This document shows, one piece after another, positions 27,274-34,085 of a DNA stretch of 64,000 nt. A program made the position numbers and the translations under genes. Each line of letters begins with the position of its first letter. Positions within the stretch are counted from its first letter, which is position 1. This DNA comes from an uncultured Prevotellaceae bacterium (GTDB lineage Bacteria > Bacteroidota > Bacteroidia > Bacteroidales > Bacteroidaceae), in NCBI GenBank assembly GCA_902767775.1, contig CACXIP010000007.1:62001-126000 (forward strand). The letters are read 5' to 3'. Below the pieces are notes generated by a model. The model was given only the letters and a program-made list of their open reading frames with translations, searched no databases and had not been told where the DNA came from.

Positions 27274-28035
27274 TTAAGGTTTTGGACAGAGCCATCCTGC
27301 CTCAGTTGCCTTGCTAATCCACAGGTCGGCCATTCGCTGATGACCGGCTGGGGTGGGGTGTACGGCATCCCAAATCCAGTAGCGGGTGTTGGGGTGGCTT
27401 TGCTGCAGCTCATGAAACATGGTGTCGTAGGGCATCACGATGGCATTGTAGTCCTTGGCGATTTTTCTCACGACAGAGGCCAACCTGCCGCACAGTTCCT
27501 GCTGGGCTTGTGGCGTGGTCTTCGAGACGAAAGGTGTGCCCAGGGCAATCTTGAGGTTGGGGTTGTTGGCCCTTGCCTTGTTGAGCAGGTCTCGGTATAC
27601 GGTTTCCCACCTGACGAGGTCGAAGCCGTCGGGATTGTCATGCTGTTTGATATGGTTCCACACGTCATTGGTGCCGATGAGCACCGACAGGATGTCTGGC
27701 TTCAGGTCGAGCACGTCTTGTTGCCAACGGTCTTTCAGGTCATCGAGCGTGTTGCCCGATATGCCCCGGTTGAAGAATTGCAGTCCGGCATACGGCTGTG
27801 TGCTCTCATAGTGTGCGGCGCAGAGCATCATATAACTGTGGCCGTAGATATGATTGAGGTCTTTTTGGTTGCGCTGGTCAGAGGGGGCCATACTGCCCCC
27901 GCTGCGTCCCCATCCGCCGTCAGTCACCGAGTCGCCGATGTAAAGCACCCGTTGTGCGTGGAGCGTTGAGCAGGTCAGCAGCAGACCGGCTATGATGGTC
28001 AGGACCCTACATCGTGGCAGTGAGGAAAGTAGCAT
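27274..28035 (-). CDS. SGNH/GDSL hydrolase, exported
   Basis: 253 aa from the ATG at 28035, which gives a good signal peptide (MLLSSLPRCRVLTIIAGLLL...HAQ); a longer frame starting at 28146 would overlap the upstream gene by 140 bases and hide that signal. Block I GDSVTDGG with the nucleophile serine, block III GTNDVW and block V DAVHPTPAGH place it in the SGNH family, probably a carbohydrate or acyl esterase. It overlaps the end of the mannose-6-phosphate isomerase gene by 29 bases, suggesting translational coupling, and is followed by the GH5 gene; removing acetyl groups from a glycan before GH5 attack would fit. Confidence 0.88.
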   Translation of the reverse strand: MLLSSLPRCRVLTIIAGLLLTCSTLHAQRVLYIGDSVTDGGWGRSGGSMAPSDQRNQKDLNHIYGHSYMMLCAAHYESTQPYAGLQFFNRGISGNTLDDLKDRWQQDVLDLKPDILSVLIGTNDVWNHIKQHDNPDGFDLVRWETVYRDLLNKARANNPNLKIALGTPFVSKTTPQAQQELCGRLASVVRKIAKDYNAIVMPYDTMFHELQQSHPNTRYWIWDAVHPTPAGHQRMADLWISKATEAGWLCPKP

Positions 28036-28981
28036 TGCCAAAGATATATAGGATGTTCTCACAGGCAGGCACCAGGATGGTTTCACCTTGGCGGATATCA
28101 ATGCCATTGATGTTGGCTTTTCCCCAAAGGCAGACCACAATGACAAATGAATCGCAGTGGAAATCCACCTGCTGGGCTACCTGCACCACCACACGGTGTA
28201 CCACGAAGTAGGGACAGTTGATGAGCTGTGACGTGGGCTTGGTGCTGTCATAAGAGGTGCGGTAAGCCGGCCACACCTGATAGTCGATGGCCTCCTTCGC
28301 CTGTTCGATGTGCAATTCGCGAGGGTTGCCATGCACATCCTTGCGCCCAAAGTCATAGACACGATAAGTGATGTCGCTGGTCTGTTGGATTTCTGCGAGG
28401 AAGTTGCCGGCGCCGATGGCATGCAGCCTGCCAGCCGGCAGGAAATAGAGGTCGCCCTCATGTGCCTCATGGGTGGCAATCACGTCCTGCATGGGTGAGC
28501 GGCCGTTTTGCGGTTCTGCCGTTGCCAGCCGTTCGTAATCCTCTGGCGTGATGCTTTTGTTGAGACCAGCATATATCTTCGAACCCACATCGCTTTTGAT
28601 GATATACCACATCTCTGTCTTTCCTGCACATCCGTGACGCTCCATCGCCAGTTTGTCGTCAGGATGCACTTGTACGGACAGGTCCTGGCGGGAGTCGATA
28701 AACTTCACGAGGAGAGGGAAGTGGTTGCCGAATTTCTTGTAGATTTTCTTGCCTACAAGCAGTTCCTTGTATTTGTCAATCAGTTCTACAAGAGTCAGCC
28801 CCTCATCTACATCATTCACCAGACCGCGGTTGATGGCCACGCTCTCATGTCCCGGCACACCGCTGATTTCCCAACTCTCGCCTACATTGGGTTGTGCGTT
28901 GAAGATACCTTTGAATGGTGCAATCTGATAACCGCCCCAGATGGTGGTCTTTAGATAAGGTTCAAATTTGTATGGTTTCAT
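28007..28981 (-). CDS. manA: Mannose-6-phosphate isomerase, class I
   Basis: 324 aa cytoplasmic zinc enzyme interconverting mannose 6-phosphate and fructose 6-phosphate. The metal-site motifs are present in order: SVQVHPDD, KTEMWYII and GRLHAIGAG. The opening FEPYLKTTIWGG and the length match the short bacterial class I form. A -7 box (minus-strand TAATTTTG, 29041-29034) lies 53 bases upstream. The gene heads a run with the SGNH hydrolase and GH5 genes. Confidence 0.95.
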   Translation of the reverse strand: MKPYKFEPYLKTTIWGGYQIAPFKGIFNAQPNVGESWEISGVPGHESVAINRGLVNDVDEGLTLVELIDKYKELLVGKKIYKKFGNHFPLLVKFIDSRQDLSVQVHPDDKLAMERHGCAGKTEMWYIIKSDVGSKIYAGLNKSITPEDYERLATAEPQNGRSPMQDVIATHEAHEGDLYFLPAGRLHAIGAGNFLAEIQQTSDITYRVYDFGRKDVHGNPRELHIEQAKEAIDYQVWPAYRTSYDSTKPTSQLINCPYFVVHRVVVQVAQQVDFHCDSFVIVVCLWGKANINGIDIRQGETILVPACENILYIFGNATFLTATM

Positions 28982-29033
28982 AAGCCTATAGCTGTTGAGG
29001 AGTGATAATTGGTTAAAAGTCCTATCTGCGTTG

Positions 29034-29041
29034 CAAAATTA
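29034..29041 (-). promoter_or_regulatory. -7 box for the manA run
   Basis: Minus-strand TAATTTTG fits TAnnTTTG. No clear -33 element. Confidence 0.45.
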
Positions 29042-29114
29042 CGACAAAAATTCGAATAACAAAAATTGGATTCAAGAAGTTAAGTAGTTAAAGAAGTTAT
29101 CGCTTCGCGCAGTT

Positions 29115-29308
29115 GAGGGGGTGTCAGATATAATGAACGACTTGAGAAAAGAACGCCGTGAGCCGAATGGAGCTCCCCTCCCCACGCGTGGGGAGGGGTT
29201 GGGGTGGGGAATTATTTTCCTGAAAAACAAGAAGTTACATACCCCACCCCTGCCCCTCCCCTTCATGGGAGGGGAGTTGCTGGCGCACAAGGTTTTTCCT
29301 TTTTGGCA
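29115..29308. repeat. Palindromic element with G-quadruplex motifs on both strands
   Basis: Outer arms are GGGTGTC (near 29119) and GGCACACCC (near 29305). Inside are GGGGAGGGGTTGGGGTGGGG at 29190-29209 and its mirror CCCCACCCCTGCCCCTCCCC at 29242-29261, each with four G4 runs, plus CTCCCCTCCC / GGGAGGGGAG arms. It looks like a non-autonomous palindromic element. Together with the repeat after it, it fills the gene-free 28982-29608. Confidence 0.75.
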
Positions 29309-29317
29309 CACCCTGCA

Positions 29318-29600
29318 TTGAATATCAGGATTTGCAATCCGAGATGTCTGTAAAGAAGAGAAAATAAAAAACCGCTCCGCTTAGGAAAAAGAAATAAAAA
29401 CACATTCTCGGCATTAAAGAAAGCCTGAAAAAGTGCCAAGGCACTCGCAAAAAGGAATAAAAATTTTTGAAAAATTCGTGAGCGATTTGTGGTAATTCAT
29501 GTGAAAAGTTCAACATATAATTGCCACAAATTATTCATTAATTCAATATTCGCGTTTGCTCAACTTTCATTACCCCTGATTGCATGGAACTCATGCTCCA
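29318..29600. repeat. Interspersed repeat, copy 3
   Basis: Entry segment TGAATATCAGGATTTGCAAT, then AGAAGAGAAAATAAAAAACC, the AGTGCC-AA-GGCACT hairpin, the TGGTAATTCATGTGAAAAG part and a tail CTTTCATTACCCCTGATTGC that recurs at the end of the copy near 57600. Confidence 0.85.
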
Positions 29601-29608
29601 AAAAGGAG

Positions 29609-31156
29609 TTAAAGATGGTCGCATATTCCCAAAATATATTGGTCGAGGTCCGTACCGCTTCCATCCTTGCCAGTCAGTTTGGTGTATAGACGTCGGCGCA
29701 AGTTGCTGACGTTGCTCTTTGTACATACAAGGAGGACAGACATCTGAAGCGGACTGCAACGGATGGTGAGCAGGCTGACGGTGTGGCACTCCTGTTCAGT
29801 CATGGATTGGTTGGGCAGATGTTCGGCATACTGTCTTTCTAAGGTGGGGAAGAGTAGGGGATATAGTCGGTCTATCTCGTCGCGAAGGGATTGCCATTCT
29901 GCTGCTGTTGGATGGGCATCTTTTGAGGAGAGGTCGTGGAATCGATGGGCGATGTCTGTATCGAGGATGCATTGCTTCATCTGGTTGCGAAGTGAGTGCA
30001 GCATTTCAGCATACTCGTGGTTCTGCTCCAATGTTTCACGATGTTCCTTCCTTAATTGATAAAGGTGATAAACCGAGAAACAAACGAGCCCTAACAGCAG
30101 CAACAGCCCACAGATGAGCAGGGTACGCTCGTGTTCCAATTCCAGTTCATTCGTGATGAACCCATTGCGCTGTCGCCACTCGTCTTCGTTCTCCAGGAAC
30201 CTGTCTTTTTTCACACTGAAGTAGTTGCTGACGAAAAGGTCGTTGTAGAAACTACGATATTTGTAGACGGAGTCAGCCTGGTTGAATTGATTGTATAGGT
30301 CAATCAAACGCCCGCAGGCGATGCCTTTGACGTAGTTCTTTGACTGACTGGTCAGTTTCTGATAATAGCAAAGCGCGGAGTCCAGATTTCCCTCATATTT
30401 GAAATAGTCGCCTTTTTGCAGGAAGTATTCCACAGCAGGCAGCGACTCAGCATGACTGATGTCCTGTCGTGTGTGGAGGGCATGGCGGTCGAGCCAATAT
30501 CTGACCGAATCGGACATGATGCCACGATTATAGCATGCGATGATGGGAAAGAATGCATCTACAGCCAAGTCCTTGCGTCCCAGTTGCCATAGGTGTTGCG
30601 AAGCCTCACGGGCCTTGGCTATATCCTGAATGAAAGTTTGATCGGAATAAGGTGTGGCATGTTCGCCCTGGAATGACATGATATAGACATAGGCCTCTTG
30701 TCCCAAATATTTGTAATAGGCAACTGAGTCGCCGATTGCTTCAGCCATCACTTTGGCTTTGTGAGCCAGTTTTTGTGCCTTTGAGTCATCCAGACAGTAG
30801 TATTGGTTCATGCTCCACTCACTTAGTATTTTCGCAGCTGCCAGCGTGTCGAAGTCGGAGCTGGTCGAGTCTAAACAGTCCATAGCCATCTGATAAGCAA
30901 AATCCTCGCCGAACAATGCACCGTGCCGTCGGTACATCTTCGCCATCATACGCCATGCCTGTTGCTGCTCACGTGGTGCCCCATGACGCTCCATGTAGTA
31001 GAGCACGGCTCGGGCAAGGGAGTCGTTGGGCATCACGTCGTAATTGTCCGTTGCCTCCAACAAGTCTGTCATCATTTGCATCTGCCGTTTGTGCTCCGAC
31101 TGGCAAGATGCAAGTACAGCCATCAATATGCAAAGGATTGTTGCAATGTGTCTCAT
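29609..31156 (-). CDS. TPR lipoprotein with membrane helix and LuxR-like C-terminal HTH
   Basis: 515 aa from the ATG at 31156, giving MRHIATILCILMAVLASCQ with a lipobox (LASC); the ATG at 31186 would spoil it. Residues of about 30-330 form TPR-like helical repeats. One membrane helix (LLICGLLLLLGLVCFSVYHL) is near residue 340-360, followed by a coiled-coil stretch and a C-terminal segment (TEQECHTVSLLTIRCS...SNVSNLRRRLYTKL) with the spacing of a LuxR/GerE helix-turn-helix. The layout suggests a periplasmic TPR sensor joined through the membrane to a cytoplasmic DNA-binding end, a type common in Bacteroidales. It faces the GLPGLI gene across a candidate operator, its likely target. HTH identification is by pattern only. 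Confidence 0.75.
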   Translation of the reverse strand: MRHIATILCILMAVLASCQSEHKRQMQMMTDLLEATDNYDVMPNDSLARAVLYYMERHGAPREQQQAWRMMAKMYRRHGALFGEDFAYQMAMDCLDSTSSDFDTLAAAKILSEWSMNQYYCLDDSKAQKLAHKAKVMAEAIGDSVAYYKYLGQEAYVYIMSFQGEHATPYSDQTFIQDIAKAREASQHLWQLGRKDLAVDAFFPIIACYNRGIMSDSVRYWLDRHALHTRQDISHAESLPAVEYFLQKGDYFKYEGNLDSALCYYQKLTSQSKNYVKGIACGRLIDLYNQFNQADSVYKYRSFYNDLFVSNYFSVKKDRFLENEDEWRQRNGFITNELELEHERTLLICGLLLLLGLVCFSVYHLYQLRKEHRETLEQNHEYAEMLHSLRNQMKQCILDTDIAHRFHDLSSKDAHPTAAEWQSLRDEIDRLYPLLFPTLERQYAEHLPNQSMTEQECHTVSLLTIRCSPLQMSVLLVCTKSNVSNLRRRLYTKLTGKDGSGTDLDQYILGICDHL

Positions 31157-31217
31157 ATTCGATTCTTGATGTTTGTTCGAAAGCACGAGCCATCGCCCAC
31201 GCTCCCAGATTCTACCG

Positions 31218-31225
31218 CAAAATTA
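31218..31225 (-). promoter_or_regulatory. -7 box for the TPR regulator gene
   Basis: Minus-strand TAATTTTG, 61 bases before the start codon; no clear -33 element, the upstream side being occupied by the operator-like repeats. Confidence 0.45.
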
Positions 31226-31245
31226 CGAAAATCCCTGAAAAATGC

Positions 31246-31288
31246 TTGTAAACCCAGTTTACAAACCCATTGAAAACCGCTTGTAAAC
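31246..31288. promoter_or_regulatory. Candidate operator: TTGTAAAC palindrome plus half-site
   Basis: TTGTAAAC (31246-31253), CCA, GTTTACAA (31257-31264) is a perfect dyad; a third TTGTAAAC is at 31281-31288. It lies between the two divergent -7 boxes, the place for an operator controlling both genes. Confidence 0.55.
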
Positions 31289-31319
31289 TATAAAAAGCAG
31301 AATTGTAGTTCTTTGCCCC

Positions 31320-31327
31320 TATCTTTG
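31320..31327 (+). promoter_or_regulatory. -7 box for the GLPGLI gene
   Basis: TATCTTTG, 22 bases before the start codon; the -33 element is weak (TTGT), consistent with activator dependence on the adjacent repeats. Confidence 0.6.
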
Positions 31328-31349
31328 CGGCGAATAGTAACCCAATAAA

Positions 31350-32378
31350 ATGATGAGGACAATGAAAAAAATGATGAAGAGACGGAACAGCAATTTTTTA
31401 CAGCTGAAAGGCAAGAAATCGTTTGTGGCACTGGCTGCCCTTGCACTGACGATAGGGGTGCAGGCGCAAGATGATGGCTTGGATGATATCATGGCAGCTA
31501 TGAATGCTGCGAAAATTCATCAGGACAGTATTGACAAGTCAAGCTTGGTGACAGTGTATGACTATGAATGCCATACGCAGGATGCTGACGGAAATGCAGT
31601 GACAGACAAAATGAAGGTGTGCGTGCAGGTAGGACAACGATGCACACGTAGTTTCCCCTATAGGAAGTTCTGCATGGAAAGGGAATGGGCGAGCGGTAAA
31701 AACACGGACATGAGGAGTCGGGTTGGCAAAGATGGGAGTTTGGTGTTCATGGATGGATATGACTTCATTGAACCAAAGGAGCTTCCACGGTTTAGGGCGG
31801 AGTCATACTGCTTTGTGCCTGAAGTGTGGACAAACTATCCAGAAGGCAAGACAATCGTGCGCGACGCAATCATCCCCAATATCTATGAAACGCAAGAGGA
31901 ACGGAAACCTATCAGCTGGGTGCTCAATGACGACACTTTGACAATAGGCGGCTATTTATGTAAGACGGCCACCTGTCGGTTGCACGGACGGAAATGGAAG
32001 GTAAGCTATTGTGAGGACATCCCCATAAAAGCAGGTCCGTGGAAACTCTGCGGACTGCCAGGCTTGATTATCCAAGCGGAGTCCGACGACGGCATCCACC
32101 GCTTCATGCTTGCCAGCCAGCAGCGCATAGCCTCTCCTATCTACTACGAACATAGTGCCATCACTACGAATATAGCTGAGGAGAAACTCATCAAGATGCG
32201 AATAAAGATTTTCGGCAATAAGCTTTATCCCAAAAATCCGACATACTACATAACGGACCGAGCCAGCATGAAAGCTGACGAGACATTCTGCCAGATGGGC
32301 GACGAGCTGTTAGTTTTGGTCAATGGAGTCTTGGAGGACAATAGGGCGCACGTCTATCAACCATTGGAATTAGAATAA
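31350..32378 (+). CDS. GLPGLI family protein, exported
   Basis: 342 aa with a long basic N terminus and a signal segment ending LALTIGVQAQ. The family motif CGLPGLIIQA is near residue 233, preceded by the typical WKVSYCEDIPIKAGPWKL. Proteins of this family are restricted largely to Bacteroidetes, are exported and have no known function. Starts at 31350, 31353 or 31362 are all possible; the signal is intact in each. It is divergent from the membrane-anchored regulator and probably controlled by it. Confidence 0.88.
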   Translation: MMRTMKKMMKRRNSNFLQLKGKKSFVALAALALTIGVQAQDDGLDDIMAAMNAAKIHQDSIDKSSLVTVYDYECHTQDADGNAVTDKMKVCVQVGQRCTRSFPYRKFCMEREWASGKNTDMRSRVGKDGSLVFMDGYDFIEPKELPRFRAESYCFVPEVWTNYPEGKTIVRDAIIPNIYETQEERKPISWVLNDDTLTIGGYLCKTATCRLHGRKWKVSYCEDIPIKAGPWKLCGLPGLIIQAESDDGIHRFMLASQQRIASPIYYEHSAITTNIAEEKLIKMRIKIFGNKLYPKNPTYYITDRASMKADETFCQMGDELLVLVNGVLEDNRAHVYQPLELE

Positions 32379-32429
32379 ACAACTTATCATAAAGGTTAAA
32401 ATGATCAAGCAAAGGTCTATATATAGGCA

Positions 32430-32461
32430 GGCCACACCTTGTCGTGAGACAGGGTGTGGCC
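32430..32461. other. Strong 14-bp hairpin with GTGA loop
   Basis: GGCCACACCTTGTC (32430-32443), loop GTGA, GACAGGGTGTGGCC (32448-32461): 13 Watson-Crick pairs and one G-U. No T run follows, so it is not a standard terminator; it lies in the 251-base gap before the SIR2-TIR gene. Confidence 0.7.
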
Positions 32462-32591
32462 AGAGAGCGCGGTAGCCCTTGTGGTTGGATATTTAAAACT
32501 GATGCAATTATGTAAATGAGCACTATTGTCCTTGTAGTAGCAAAAAGTATATTTTTTTTCATCAGATGGTATCAAAATCATTATAATTTTA

Positions 32592-32599
32592 TATTTTTG
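32592..32599 (+). promoter_or_regulatory. -7 box for the SIR2-TIR / STAND pair
   Basis: TATTTTTG, 31 bases before the ATG at 32630, in very AT-rich DNA. No TTTG at the usual spacing. It excludes the in-frame ATG at 32516 as the start. Confidence 0.5.
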
Positions 32600-32629
32600 C
32601 AAAAAATACGAAAAATAAAAATCGATTAT

Positions 32630-34084
32630 ATGGCACGAAAGCCCAAGGGTACAATCAGAGGTACAAGGCAAATGGAAAGAGTCTTCGACGAACGCGCTTT
32701 TGCCGATGGGGTGTTCAACGATGAATATGTCCTCGTCGTTGGCAGTGGCGTGATTCTCGACCGCCATCAGTTTCCTACGTCAGGAGGCGACATCAACAAA
32801 TACATTATCGACGAGATCAACAAAGACCGTCGAGAAACCCAAGCAGGTTTTGTAGACCACCACAATTTTACGGATGTGTTCCGTGGCACCTCTCTTGATG
32901 AGCAAGACCCTATCTACAGTCTGTTGACAGATTTTGATTATGCCCTCTCCGACATATCTCCTGAGCTGACCCATCTGCTGCGCACCAAACTCTTCAAATT
33001 TGTCCTCACAACGACGATAGACAGTTACGTGGAGACACTGATGCGTGACATTTGGGGTGACGAACTGCGCATCGTCAACATCTCAGACAATCAGTCGCTC
33101 AAGGATTTCCAGGATGCATTGGAACGTAGCCGTCTTAACAAATACACCCAGCCAACATTGTTTTATGTGTTTGGAAAAGTACAACCCGGACGCCCCAAAC
33201 CGCGTGGTTTTGTGGAGACAGATGTCGATGCCATCAAGGTGATTGAGAAATGGTTGACAACGATTGACACGAAACATATTGTTCCCTTTCTAAAATCCAA
33301 ACGGCTTCTTGCCGTCGGCTGCATTTTCGACGACTGGTATTTTCGTTTCTTTTGGTATATCCTCACCCGCAGTTTTGATGAAACTGACCGTGAGGGAGCC
33401 AAAGACATTGACGGCAACCTGCTGACTTGTGACAACCTTGCCGCGGTGTTTGACCCTGACAAGCCCTCCGACCAGCAGCTGAAAGCATATCTTCAGCGGC
33501 GCGGTGTGTGCATGCACAATGACGTGTGGTCGTTTTTGGCCCATATTAGTGACATCCTCACATCCATAGAAGACGACAGTCCTTTGCGTCAGATGATTAT
33601 TAACAGGCGGCGCAGTGGTGGTATCTTCATTTCCTACAAGAGCTGTGATGTCATGAGGGCGAGCGAGTTGTTCTGCAAGCTGTCGCGCGAGAGAAACCTG
33701 AATGTGTGGTTTGACAACTCCAGCCTTCAGGCTGGCGAAGAGTATTCGAGTGTCATCCGCACAGCCATCATGAACGCCAAAATATTCATTCCCATTCTCT
33801 CGCCGACAATAGCCTCCGAACTAAAAGAGAAGGGTTACAGTATCGATACTTTCTACAGCGACGAATGGCGCTGGGCTGCGGATAATGAACAGTTGATCGT
33901 ACTGCCCATCGCCATCGATGGCTATGACTTGCGCAGCGAGGAGAACAAAATATTCGAGCATATTGTCGGGCATCAGTCCTCTGGCATTGACATGACACGA
34001 AAACCTCTCGATCCACGTCTTCCAGAGAAGGTAGGCTATGCGAAGCTATTGGAATCCATTATGATACATCTCAGACTTTCATAA
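32630..34084 (+). CDS. SIR2-like / TIR domain protein, putative immune effector
   Basis: 484 aa. Residues of about 30-300 follow the SIR2-like pattern: nucleotide-binding VLVVGSGVIL, then KFVLTTTIDSYVE in place of TTN-D, then FYVFGKV in place of the usual histidine-glycine, a threonine-rich VETDVDAI segment and KRLLAVGCIFDDWYFR. A TIR domain follows at about 330-470 (GGIFISYKSCDVM, VWFDNSSLQAGEEY, FIPILS, YSDEWRWAA). Both folds use NAD+ in bacterial immunity. By hand alignment the SIR2 asparagine and histidine are not evident, so TIR may be the active NADase. The stop is followed after one base by the STAND gene, so the two are translationally coupled. I chose 32630 because it lies below the -7 box and starts MARKPKGTIRG. 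Confidence 0.85.
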   Translation: MARKPKGTIRGTRQMERVFDERAFADGVFNDEYVLVVGSGVILDRHQFPTSGGDINKYIIDEINKDRRETQAGFVDHHNFTDVFRGTSLDEQDPIYSLLTDFDYALSDISPELTHLLRTKLFKFVLTTTIDSYVETLMRDIWGDELRIVNISDNQSLKDFQDALERSRLNKYTQPTLFYVFGKVQPGRPKPRGFVETDVDAIKVIEKWLTTIDTKHIVPFLKSKRLLAVGCIFDDWYFRFFWYILTRSFDETDREGAKDIDGNLLTCDNLAAVFDPDKPSDQQLKAYLQRRGVCMHNDVWSFLAHISDILTSIEDDSPLRQMIINRRRSGGIFISYKSCDVMRASELFCKLSRERNLNVWFDNSSLQAGEEYSSVIRTAIMNAKIFIPILSPTIASELKEKGYSIDTFYSDEWRWAADNEQLIVLPIAIDGYDLRSEENKIFEHIVGHQSSGIDMTRKPLDPRLPEKVGYAKLLESIMIHLRLS

Positions 34085-34085
34085 C

